From assembly GCF_019097595.1 (NCBI RefSeq), contig NC_080718.1, positions 18,386,657-18,450,656 on the forward strand: 64,000 bases of DNA, in the 5' to 3' direction. The translations under genes were made by a program, and so were the position numbers. This DNA is from Hemibagrus wyckioides. Its lineage: Eukaryota; Chordata; Actinopteri; Siluriformes; Bagridae. This document shows positions 11,501 through 43,400 of the stretch, one piece after another. The notes beneath the pieces are model-generated. The model had not been told where the DNA came from, searched no databases, and saw nothing but the letters and a program-made list of their open reading frames with translations. Numbering within the stretch: the stretch's first letter is position 1; each line of letters opens with the position of its first letter.

Positions 11501-13590
11501 TCACTGACATTGCCTACACACTAAATAATACCAAATGTTTCAGCTCGTCCCTATTTCAAACAGCAGGGTAATTGTGGGTATAGATTGGTCAGATCCCGAT
11601 TTAGACTTCAGTGCTGTCCGTCTGCACCTCATGAAAAGATCCGAGCGGTTCCACGTTTTTATGGTGGAAAATTAGACGTGTTCATGCCGAGGGTGTATGT
11701 GATGGCGTTCAGCATTGTTTGCTTTGGTAAGAATACTTTTTGTCCTGGGCCAAGTTAACTTTTTGGAAATTTCAGGAGCAGCATATAGCTTTTCTTCATG
11801 TACAGTACGTTAACTTTCCACCCTACAGTGCACTTATTTTAACATGCTCTATTCAAATCTTTTCAGATTTGTTTTGCAGATGCCGGAACAGCATAAAGTT
11901 GATTTTCTTATATGAATTTGTTTTGTTGATAAGCAAAAAAGGAACAAATTGCAAATGAAAGCCTGAAGTCAGACTTGTGTTTAGAATCTGGAGTCAGCTG
12001 AACATGGCGCTCGTACAGTATATGAAACACAGCAAAAGTAAACGCAACAAGCCTTCCACTAACTCACACTAAATCACACATGTGCTCTGTAAGCTGAGGA
12101 ATGGTTTTTTCATGGCTGTACCATGACGTGCTTTGAGGAAAGGGCCAGTGTTGATGTCAGGCGGGTCCATGGAGTGCAGTGGACCATGGCAGATTGAAAG
12201 GGTGAGTCCGACATTCTGTAAAATTGTCACTCTCTGACACATGCATTTGTTTAGCTTTTGGCACTCCATTGCTTCCACTGAGGTGTCAGAACAGGGTCTT
12301 TCTTCTGTTTTGCACATCTTTTTTCTCTCTCTGCTTTCAAATGTAAGTTTCTTTCAGGGAGAAAGGGGAAAGTAACGATGTGCTGCGATCTGCAAGCAGG
12401 GAGCCTTTTTGTATCAATAAGATGATGGGCGTTAAGATACTAGTGTCTTCCCAGGCCATGCAGCAATCCAAGCAGCTAATAGCACGGCTCAGTTCCCTGG
12501 TTGCCCTGCATGAAAACGGCACCCTGATGATCAGTCTATATTTTAAAGGCACACCGAGGCCCGAGCCATAAGCCTTCCACAACAGAGGCGAAATGCGCCG
12601 CATAGTAGTTTGACTTCTTCCAAAACCCTGAATCCGGAGAGCATTATTTCTAGAATCTAAAACCAACCACCCAGCATGGAGAGACTGATTGCATATATAT
12701 ACATGGCACAAAGCTCAGATTAAGATTTCTGCTTGTGCATCAGAATGCTGTCTTGCCATGGTTTCCATGGGCCACTGCCACCCACTCTCTCTGACTCAGA
12801 ACAATGTTTGTGGATATGACTGGGTTTCCGTTTATGCGCCTGGCATTCTCCCTTCTGCTGTCGGCTCCTCTGGTCTGCCCGCTGGCCGTGGGCCATGCCA
12901 GGTCTGTGGTAGGCTGCCATGAAGGAGCGAGCTCTGAGGACACCACTGGCCTCTTTCATCACTCACTCTTTCCCTTTCCTCAAACGAATCACAGTGTTTA
13001 GAAACCAGTTCACATAAGCTGTCCGACAAACGTAAATATAGTCATAGCTCATCTGTTAAAAGCACTGATCTGTTCCTGCTTATATTTTCTTGTTTGTCAA
13101 GTTGTTTTTAAACACTGAAATTTCATTCAGTCTCTGAGGACATGGAGTATAAACACATTCTGAGCTTATAAACACAAAATAAATAGAGCAGCAGAATTTA
13201 TACTGTCATGAAGCGATGTGTCTCGCTAACATGCTATTAAAATAAGGCTTTGAACTCCTTTTCATGATTCTAGTAGTAATTATTCCCACTAGCAAAAGCA
13301 TTTCCTTTAGGAACTTGGCTGTCTAATGCCAATACAGGAGTAATATTGATATGAACGTGTGCACAGATACAAATGAAACCAATCAAATCTCAGCTGTGAG
13401 TATTTATACATTCATCACTAGTAGGTATGAAGTTTGATTAGATTTGAACATTGAATCTGTTTCTGACTAAATTACAGATCTCTTAACACAGCATTAGACA
13501 TGACCAGACTGCAGGCTCATAATATTCTTCATAAAGTACATGCTGACTGAGACACATTCCCATCACCACAACTCATAAATTAAGTCAGCA
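8591..13590. other. clic5-runx2 intergenic region, left part
   Basis: No exon, RNA gene or clear transposon is recognised. The longest frame (minus strand, 12337-12711) has no family resemblance. The stretch 12.07-12.96 kb is balanced in composition and free of simple repeats, and is a possible conserved non-coding element downstream of runx2, but that cannot be shown from one sequence. Confidence 0.4.
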
Positions 13591-13594
13591 GTTT

Positions 13595-14680
13595 GTATGG
13601 TCCCCATATGCCTGTTTGTACTCTTCTGGGCATGCTCCTGATAAGATGATGGTTGGTGTGGAATCTCCTCCTAGACCTGAATCAGGGCATCAGTGACCTG
13701 CTGGAGTCTGTGGTGCTACTTGGTGGCTTTGGATGCTCCGATACATAACTTCCAAGAGGTTCTCAATTAGATTCATATCTGGGGAACATGAGGGTCATCC
13801 ATTGGCACCATTGCCTTTGTGACCCAGAGACTGCCTACACAATCTGGCCACATGAGGCCAGGCATTGTCATGCACCAGGAGGAACTTAGGACCAACTGCA
13901 CCAGCTTAAGATTTTTTTCCTGCTACCTAACAGCAGTAAGGGTAGCATTGGATGGAGGTCTGGATGTCTGTAAAGGTCTGTGTGACTCTCCAAGAATATT
14001 CCTCTCCAGACCATCACTGACCCACCACCAACCCAGTTGATGTTGCAGGCAGCCTAACTTTTCCCATGGCACCTCCAGTCTCTTTCACATCTCTCATATG
14101 TGTTCAGCTTGTCACGTCTGTCACCCGCTCTCATCCGTGAAGAGAATGGGGCCCTAATTTCAGACCTGCCAATTCTGGCAAATCAAGCTCCACAGTGCTG
14201 GGCTGTGACCACAGGCCCCACTAGAGAATGGTTGGCTCTCATGCCACCCTCTTGGAGCCTGTTTCTGACAGTTTGGTCAGAAACTTGCACACCAGTAGCC
14301 TGGTGAAGGTCATTTTGTTGAGTTCTGGTAGTGCTCCTCCTGTTCCTCCTCACACAAAGGAGAGCTAAACATTTAACAACAGGTCTCCCAGTGTCTCCTC
14401 TGTTCTTTCCTTGAAACTGTTGTAGTGTATGTGAAGTATGACATGGACTCTAACACAACAAAGAGCTAGAGACAAATTAGTCAGGAAGGATAAGGAGGAT
14501 TTGCAAACCATTCCCTCTTGGATGTTGTCTTGTTGCCTCTCTAGTGCTCCTGTTGTCACTTTATTTTGCACCAAAGGAGGTGAAACTGATTCACAATCAC
14601 TTACGCTTCCTAACTGGATTGATATCAATGACGTTTAATTTTTAACTGACTTGGGGTTTTTTTCCTTGAGTGTTTACATA
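13595..14680 (-). mobile_element. Degenerate Tc1-like transposon relic (transposase pseudogene)
   Basis: Read on the minus strand, the segment keeps scattered pieces of a Tc1-like transposase in order, interrupted by stops and frameshifts. These include a stretch matching the region of the first catalytic Asp (...TDE..., as TCTTCACGGATGAGA), a stretch resembling the VHDNA(R)PH block (near 13860), and the PIE-LW region (near 13765). The right edge resembles the T-rich terminus of such elements; the left terminus is not resolved. It belongs to a different Tc1-like lineage from the element at 7472. Confidence 0.65.
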
Positions 14681-17600
14681 TGTACATTTTGATATGATTA
14701 AAATCTAATTTGAGTTTCTTTTTTTACAATACTTCGAGATTTTTTTTTCTTTACTAGGGATGGCCACATGAGGGCAGCATTTCTTGCTGGTGCGAGCATC
14801 AATGTCGTGGGTTTGACCTTTGTGACTTGTTCAAGGCCGCACAAATTTCCAGCAACCTTCACATCAGCGTGCTTTTCCATGTCTCGAAGAACCTGCTTTC
14901 TCTCATTCACTTGCTACTTCTTTTGAGCCAAACCCCAACAGCTAATATAGAGGAGAAGGCATGGGCTTGCAGTTCTCTCAAGCATAAATGCAGTGTCATT
15001 TCAGACACACTTCTTCATTCCTCATCAAACGGGCAGTCTGCTCTCTATTCATAAGTTTCTCCAGTCTCATGTGAAGCTCTCAGTGTGCTGTACGCATTCA
15101 GTGTCTGTGCCGCCCTCTTCCTCCTCCTCCTCCTCCTCCTCCTCCTGCTCCCTGGAGCTTCACACTTCATTTGTCCGGATCTCCCTCCCGGTGGCAGCAA
15201 ATATTTCACCGACACTGGCCGCTCGGCTGCCGGTGTAAATCACGGCTGTGTGTGTATGGCTGAGACAGCGCAGGGACACCGAGTGGCTCTGTTTTCACAT
15301 GGAAAGCACGGGTGTCTGGGCCGCTCTCGGTGGCAAGGTGCCATCATTAAACTCGTGGATTGGGATTGCTTGTGAAACGATTGTGGGGCCATCGGGTTGT
15401 TTTTTAAGTCTGTGAGAAATGAGCAGGCCTCCTCGCGACACGCAGTGAAACCGGAGCCCCTCGTATATCACGCGCACAGAAATATGGGAAATGATGCGTA
15501 AATCAGAGTTTGCTCAAATAAAGATGGAGACATGAGAAAGAAACACAGGAGTTCTGTTGGTTTGGATCGTGCAACTCACGACAGCAGAGAGAACTCGGGT
15601 TCATTAATCACATAGACTTATTCACTTCTCACAGCCATGACCCGTGCAGGGCTAGTGATGAAATCTTTTCAAAAATCCTCATCACGTCTTCCTCTGGCCA
15701 TGTCATTTACAGCAATCCAGCTCTCCTGAACTGTTCTACCTAAAGCTGTCTTGAATGTAAGCCACCAGAGAAATATAAGAGACACGTCAAACTCCATCTA
15801 CATTGTGATCTCCTCATTAAACTCTTTAGAGGATGTGCACTCCATGTGCTATAGACCTCAGTAGCAGAACTGAAGCCATTTCTGATCTGAAGCACTTTCC
15901 ATACCATATAATATTACACAGCATTAATATAAACCATGCACTGTTTTTCTGTTAATATTATTTCATTTGTGTTTAAGAAATGTGCAAAAATAAATAAATA
16001 AATAATCCAACGTCCCCACGTGACCTAACGAAAACGTGAGCTATTGGTTCTGGTGCAAAGTTGTGTTTAACACTTTATATGGGATTTAAAATTAAATTTT
16101 ATTAGTTAATGAAAACTGCATGCACTTCAAGTTTATGTCAGTGCTGTTACCCAAAAGAAAAAATTGAACTTTAATAACACAAGAAGGACTTTTTGAACCA
16201 TTTCCAGTGTGTCATGGTCAAAACAAAAATAATGATCAAGAGCACATGGGAAGCTAAAGCTTTTTTTCCCCCCAGACTTTCTTAAATGTAAACGTTTCTG
16301 TTTCATGCCACAAAAAGTCTTTGGTGTCTGTGATGTTACTCATTAAAAATAGAAACCTTTTTATTCAAAAATTCTATATTTATAAAACATTTATTTGCAT
16401 CATTAATAAATTTAATGAATTTAAGTAGGGGGATATTTCTATACGAAAATATATGATTTAACTAGTATAATGCTAGAAAGCCTAAACTTAAATAAAACTG
16501 CATGACCCTGACAATCCTGAGACTTTATAGCATCTTCAGCTCTCCTTCTCTGGAACTTTAAGCAGAAGCTTATCACTGTTTCTCTATTAGAGAGGGTTTT
16601 AATAAGATATGATTGATAAGATACTTATTTAATTAAATATTTATTCTATTTTACGTTTTCTTTCAGTTCTCTCCTTGTATATACTATTATTTCTTTCTAT
16701 CCTCTCTTCCACTTTTATTAGAGCAACTGTAACATGGCAAAGCAATTTCCCCCTGGGATTAATAAAGTTCTTTGAATCTTGGCTTTTAGGATCTAAGAGA
16801 AACATTATTTATCCAAATAAAAATCGCATTTGAATGTATAATTTTAATATAAGTGTATGCGTTTAGTATGCAAAAAAAAAAAAAGTCCGTATATTTCAGA
16901 TTGAACAGCTACATAGCCTTCAGGTCAGCTGCCATAAAAAAGCAGTGAAACACAGGAAACATGAAGTAAAAATTTACTTTTGATTTAGTGATGTAATGAG
17001 AAACTTTTGGCTTGGAAGATGCATGACTCCCGAGAATGTGTGTATTTCTAGCCACAGAAATGACACACACTTCTGTTTCATTAGGGGAAGTTGACCACCT
17101 CGACGAACAACCGATGCTGGACAAATGTTTTTTTTTTTTTTTCAGTTCATTGAGTGCCATATTTGTCACTGTCTTTAGAAGAAATTGTACACAACATGAA
17201 TTAGAGTCACACCGTGAACATAGCAACTGTTTACAATTCTTCACATCAAACAAATGAAACCACTTTTTTGTGGAGAAATTTGAAACCAGTGTTTGTTCTA
17301 TGCAAAAATCTATGATGATTTACTTTACAAAACAGCCTGAACATGTACAATACCCCCTAACTTCTAACAAACCCCCGGCATGTCAATGAGAAATAACCTG
17401 ACTATAAATGCATCAAAAGTATTTGCACATGGTACTAGAAAAAACCATTGAATTTTCTTACTGATGTGATCCAACCCAAACACTGAAGCAGGCTGAACCT
17501 TAGGATGTTTGTATTCGCTGATATGATTGTTTAAAGGGCCTTCGGTGCAGCTTCGGGCAAACAGTCAGTGATGTGTTTAAAGATCACACTGCCTTAAGTG

Positions 17601-18570
17601 ACTCTTTATATGGAACAAATCAGTTTGCATTAATCACCTGACTTACAATGGGACATTTGTATTTCATGGCCGGTGTGTTTTGAAAGTCTTTGGCAGAAAT
17701 CTTATAAATGGTAAAGCCTGGCAGAGTGACAGGAAATCTTAAAGAATCTTATGGAGATTTGGGTCTGTACTCAATATTAGCAAGACATATCCAGATAAGC
17801 CTCCTTCAATAAACAGACTCAGCGAATATCAACATGAGCGTCTTCTCATTTTACCAAATTCAAATCTGAGTTAAGCGCTCGGCGGTGGAGGAGACCCGAA
17901 CGTTTAGGGCCAGATCTCAGATTGGCATCAGAGATGTGTAAGAAAAAAAACAACAAAAAAAAAACCCCCCTCAACAATTCAGGTTTGACATGACAGACTA
18001 GGAATGTTAATGTAAAATACAGACCTGTTGCACCTCTGGCTCTAATAAAGAGCTCTTGCAAACTATATACACCATTCTAAACCAAACAAAGAGCCTCAAT
18101 ATCTGCAGAATGGCACCGAATTCAATAAGCTGTTAGCTATAAAACGTCAGCTGACAATACCAGCAGCGCAGCCAGAACTAATGATGTCTCATGAGATACG
18201 GCTTGAAATAATGACTGCTGTGTGATGCACTGAACACATCTCTGCCTTTTTTTTTTCAGGTGATTTTTTTTCCAGTGTGGCTTTTCCAAACTGTCCGTGC
18301 AGGAGGGTGTTATTCTAACTGTCACTAATAATGATGTATGAGACACAACTTGAACTACAGACTGCAGTCTGCACCCAGCTATTGCCTTTTTTCATTGATC
18401 GTGCAGGGGCTTTCCAGAGCAGTAATACTTGCAGAATACAAACTGGTGGTGCCCAAGGCTGTGTTATTATAACTGTCACTCAGTAAAAGGAAGTTAAAAT
18501 AGGTTTTTGCACTTCCCTTGACCATTCCCGCGGTTGTTCATTTTTCTTAGGAAGCACCTGCTGTACAATC
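14681..18570. other. clic5-runx2 intergenic region, right part
   Basis: No gene is recognised. A CTC/TCC tract lies at 15115-15147 and a GC-richer patch at 15.08-15.40 kb with a 25-nt hairpin-forming sequence. From about 15.9 kb the DNA is AT-rich and may include distal runx2 3' UTR. Confidence 0.35.
15115..15147. repeat. (TCC)n microsatellite
   Basis: About ten TCC units at the edge of the GC-richer patch. Confidence 0.9.
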
Positions 18571-21500
18571 ACATTTATTGAGCTCAAGTTCTGAAGGTAG
18601 GATTCTGTGAAATAAAAAAAAAAAGGTATTGGATGTCATACATCATCCAGTACAATAATGTTCTACAGTCTGGATTACCTTGTAGTGTGAAAAATATAGC
18701 CAAGGCAAACATTTTTTTTTTTTTTTTAACAAAATCTTTCTTTTTATTCTCCAAGACCAATGATACAATCATTAGAAACTGTATAACAATCTCACAATTT
18801 TTACAGGACCTGTTAGCCCTACAGAAACTTCTGGAAATTTGACAAATAAATGAGTTCAACCAATGAAAAGATGTGAGACAGAAAACCAGGCTGACCGATC
18901 AACTAGACATAAAAATCTGTACAGTATGTGCATGGAAAGCAATTGAAAAAGTAAACAAAACGTTCTGCAGCAGTTTACAAACTAAACGTCTATGAAGGTT
19001 ATTCAAAACAAGGCGTATTCATGTATAAAAGGGTTTATTTCCAGAATATCACATGCAAAACACTGTATTTGAGAGACATGTCCTAACATCCGGTGCCGAA
19101 TTTTGCATTCGCTACTTTCCACTGGCCAATCTGAATCTACTCGCTACTCGTGACTTATTCCTGTTCTCAGCCTGCAGGCCTCTGCTTTGCTAGGTCACTT
19201 AATCAGAGAGGAAAATTCATTTTTGGTTAGTTATGAAACCCAAGTGACCCCCGAAGGCCTCAAAGCTGTGAACGCCGCCAATCAGTCAAGCCCAAGTGTG
19301 CTGGATTTCACTCAGAGATGAAAAATCCTGGAACCGACTCCAGCAGCGGATTTGCTGACCACAGCTTCTGATTAACATTACTCGCTAGGCCATTCATAAA
19401 GCTCAGGGCTCCGACGTGAGCCGCACATTTGTTAGCTATTTGACTCAAACCCAAAACTTGCTTGCAAGACATTGCAGTGTCACTAAAACATATCATTCAG
19501 ACACAACCAAGTCATCCTTTTGGTATTATTCATCACTGGCATGAAGCAGTTATCAGAGATAGTTCGATCATTGTAACAGTGCAGAGGTTCTTTAAGTCTT
19601 TTGCAGTATTGTAAACATGTTCGCTCTTCTCACAGCCAAAAGACAACAGCCTAAAGAAAACGAGGAATCCGATTTTAAAAGCAGATGCTGGAAAAAAAAA
19701 AAGTATGATCACTTTGAGCCAGAGGGACATTTTTGTGCTCTCACCAACAGTCAGTCCAGTTTATACCCAAGTTAAAATCCCTGATTATTATTGTAGCAGT
19801 ACTGTATCTCACACCCAGATATAAGAATATCAAATGCTTAATTACTCTTTGGGACTCTGCATGGGCTGAACTATGTGCGTTCAGGTTTTTAGCTGTAAAC
19901 TCAATCTGGCTCGAGCTCTCTACCTAATGATGACTCTTGTGACCTGGTGATTGGCTGTTTAGCTGTTCCCCTTCCCCCATGGCATCATGGCTTTATTCGA
20001 AACCAAGCAAAGACAAAAAGAAATGAAAAAAGAAGTGCTTTGATCCAGATAAAACCAAAAACAAAATTACACTGGATTCCCAGGGTGCTGCCCGCAGCCT
20101 CTTAAGTTACAATTAACAAATGAAGTATCACGTGTTGTCTGAATCCAAAAACAAACAAAAAAACCCACACATACACACACATATTCAAAGACCGTGATTA
20201 AATCTCGTAAAAAATTACACCATTACAAATATAAAATCGGTGACATTTTTGCAGATCTCTTGTCAGTAAGAAATCAATCTTGACACATGGTTCACCAAGC
20301 AATAAATAAGTTTAGAACTACAATTAGAAACAAAAACAGTATTAAGTAAGTAATTTCGATTGTTAAAAGTGGCCGATTGTCTGCATGCTGAAAGAAATCT
20401 GCTTACAAAATTTGCATTATGAAATATAACATATTCAGTTCTCTTCAGTCTTCTAGCAAATGACCTGGAATATTTGATTTGTTGTTTTTTTTTTTTATGA
20501 TGAAATATTATTTCTGGGACGTATAGATGCACGAAAGCAAAACGCGATCCATTTTGAAATGTTTGTAAAAAATATTTCTTTATACATTATTTCTTTTGCA
20601 TAGTGTTCACCTGACCTCATACATGCACAGTTAATGGTCCAGTTAAGAATTACAAAGGCCGATTCCTCATATCGATTGAGTATGTTGTACATGTATTCAG
20701 AGCTCACGACTGAAACACATATTGTGATTGTAAGGGTGCTTGTAAGCTGAAATAAAATAAAGGCAGCCTCAACACGGCTCCTTGTGAACGTGGAAAGAGT
20801 GAGACAACCGGTGTGTGCTATTGGTCTTGCTTGTAGTCACTCAATCTCATTAAATAAAAAGAAAAATCGAAAAAATAAATTAACTCGATAAAACATCGGA
20901 TAAAGAAAGTCAGAATAAGAACTGAGAGCGGAATATGTCACATATGTGTAAATAAATGCTTCACTCAGTTCAAGACTTGGGTCTTGTTAACTTTGCCAGT
21001 GCCCCTCAATGTTTAAGCCAACTGCCCCTCCCTATGAATGCACCTTTCTAAGGAGGAAAGCAACAACCCAAGCGCACACACACACACACACACACACACA
21101 AAAAAACAAAAAACAAAACCATTGATCTGAGTCTGACATCTTTCCTTCATTGCTTACATATTGGATATGTGTTTACCTTACAATAAAGATAAAAAAACAA
21201 ACATTTTAAATTACTAAGGAGTAAATATACAATTAAGTTATTAATCATTCCCAAAATATTATTCAAGCGTCTTAAATTTTGTCCCTCTAACCACTTTGCA
21301 TAATTTACGGTTTATATGGCTTATATTGCTTCTTAGTTCCATATCTGCTACAATTTTATACATAAATTAAGAAGATCTGAGGGCATATACATAATCAGGT
21401 ACCGTCTAATATATCTGACTTTTCACTCATAAATAAAAAAAAAAAGATGTTCAAAAGATGTTCAGTGTTAAAAAATTTCAAAAATACACTGAGTTAGTTT

Positions 21501-21804
21501 GAAAACATGTCTCAGTCAATAGTCAGGGAAATGCGTACCGAATACAATAAAACTTCTTCTACCAGTTCAGTTCAGCAATAGAGCGCTTGCCCGGCTCTCA
21601 GCGGGTTCTGCAGTGGAACACCAGATAGCTCACTATAATGCCTGGACTCGTAAATTAAAGTACTAAAGTTACACTGCTCTCTGAACTGCGCAATTTCTAG
21701 CATTTGTGCTTAGAAACCAATTCCGTAAAGACTGCTGAGATTTGCGTAGCTTGTGAGCATTGCTAGGTTGACCTGTGTAACCCTCCAAACATGGCTGACC
21801 TCTT
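18571..21804 (-). other. runx2: runx2 3' UTR (inferred extent)
   Basis: Sequence directly downstream of the runx2 stop, AT-rich with many short A/T runs and no exon. Minus-strand AATAAA signals (TTTATT on plus) lie near 19991, 19026, 18737 and 18574. The true cleavage site is not determinable here, and mammalian RUNX2 3' UTRs are several kb long. A CA tract lies at 21076-21100. Confidence 0.4.
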
Positions 21805-41494
<19,690 letters not shown>

Positions 41495-42848
41495 TTAGTA
41501 AGTCATAGCGGAAAGGCAGCGTCCTGTCTGTCTCGCACGCACGGGTCGCTCGGAAGCAAGTGCGCGCGCCCTCGGAGGTGAAATCGAAATCGCTCGCTCC
41601 ACGTGAGAGTGAGTCTCAAAGCCGCGCGCGCGATCTTTGTTGTCTGGTCTTTTTTTTTTTTTCAGCTGGGAAGAGTCAGAGGCATCGTTCTGTACTTTAT
41701 TGAGCTCAGTCGTTTCTCCGCGGTTTGAAGTTTACAGAGACAGCGCGAAGGTCCGAGAGAAAAGCGAGTCTCCGCGCATCCCGACTCGCGAGGAGGAAAG
41801 TCGAATAAGGTCAGTCTTGCTTTAAACCCGAATGGCTTAAACAGATGGCACGTCAAAACGGAGGAAAAACTCGAATAGTTGTGCCTAATAGCTTCTAATT
41901 CAAAGATGCCGTAAAAAAATATTCAGCTTTTCCCCCCACAAGTTGGCACGGTCGCAGTAATAAAAAAAAAAAAAAAACGGGACTCCGAAAGTTGCGGTTG
42001 GAGATGGAGGAGATAGGAAAAGCCGCAGCTTTTTGGTCTCGTTGTGCGGTTTGTCTTTGGAGGCAGGCACTTTGGCGAGCTCAGGTTTTGTGGTTTATAT
42101 ATGTGCACACGCGAGATGATTATTATGCTGATGAGCCTCGAGCACGTGGTGTACAGGACCGGACATTTTCCTCAATCCAAACAACCCGAATTAATGACTC
42201 ACTTTAACGGACTGCTCCACAAAGACTGATACTGTGGATGATACAGTTTGTGTTCAGATCAAAACTTACATTACAGTACATTACAACTCATCCAAACCTA
42301 GACTAGACCTGCTGTAAAACACAACAAACACTCACTAAACGTTAGCAAAGTTAACAAAGTTCAAGTTTAAAGCTCTTCAAGCACTGAATGAACTTTTACA
42401 CTATTGCTTTTACAGATTAAGTCTATCTGGCGGAGATAAACAATAATAACACTGTAACAAATAATGTAGTGCTGTTGTAGATAATTCAACGCCGTAGCTC
42501 TTAATTCAGCCCCATGACTTTATCTCTGTAAGCTTTCCGCTATTTATATTAAAACATCTAAACAGGAAATGAGTCAAGCACCTAGGAATGAAATAAACAA
42601 CTACTTTAAATCACGCAAAATAGTCGACAAAAGATATAGCCCATTAGTGTAACCTTTGTCTAGACGTCTGTGTAGGAACTCATTTAGAGGTGGTTCACAT
42701 TTTTTATACAAAGTTTAGAGGTGCGTTATAGTAAGAACGTAAACAAAAAACAAACAAACCAATAAACAAAAAATCACTGTTCCTAATGCGAAAACACGCT
42801 TAAAGTTACATATAACGCTGTAAAATATAGCGTAGTTAGTAGTGGTAA

Positions 42849-42928
42849 TACTACTACTACTACTACTAATAATAATAATTATTATTATTATTATATAATA
42901 AAAATACTATCAAAGTATTATTATTATT
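42849..42928. repeat. ACT/AAT/ATT compound microsatellite
   Basis: Successive tracts of CTA, AATA and ATT units. Confidence 0.85.
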
Positions 42929-43099
42929 ATTTATATACACCCTTGTTAAGTAGGCCTATAACTTGTGCTCCTTAGTGTTTTATTTACTAGCTTTTTATTA
43001 CTTTTTTTTATTTATTTATTTTTTATGGTTTAGGACTCATATTAAAACAAAAAAAAAATCTAGTCTAAATTAAATAATTTTTGCTTTTTGTTGCTTCAT

Positions 43100-43400
43100 T
43101 CTTTGTCCCTATTGACCGTGTGTAGTTTGAGCCTCAGCAGTGATCTGTGGGTGGCGCTGTTGAATCTGCTTTATGATTTCGTCTATTACTGTGCGACTCC
43201 ACACTGGACTACAGCAGCACCGGCGGCTCGCTGCACAGCTATAGCGGCACGCGGCATGTAAAACTACAATACCCATAGACCACCGCGACAAGCCGGTGTG
43301 ACGTTAAATCTACTCACCCGGAAAGTTGAATAGCTGTGTGATTAGAGGCGAGTGTGAGTGTAAACACCGACAGGAGCTATTGTCTCATAGACACAGAGAG
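43100..43400 (+). promoter_or_regulatory. supt3h: supt3h promoter and presumed non-coding first exon
   Basis: GC-richer stretch containing ACTACAATACCCAT at 43263-43276, close to the ZNF143/THAP11 promoter motif (ACTACAATTCCCA). It is followed by a CRE-like half site (GTGACGTT, 43298-43305) and an ETS-like CCGGAAAG (43318-43325). A possible donor, GAG|GTAATT, lies at 43400/43401. These motif types are typical of housekeeping promoters lacking a TATA box. The position between runx2 P1 and P2 fits the mammalian layout. The exon limits are inferred. Confidence 0.5.

Noticed and set aside
12337..12711. 124-aa minus-strand open frame between clic5 and runx2
   Set aside because: No known domain, no nearby exon partners, no clear start context. 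Kept only as a possible conserved non-coding stretch.
13819..14306. Frames of about 70 aa on the plus strand
   Set aside because: They are antisense to the decayed Tc1-like transposase.
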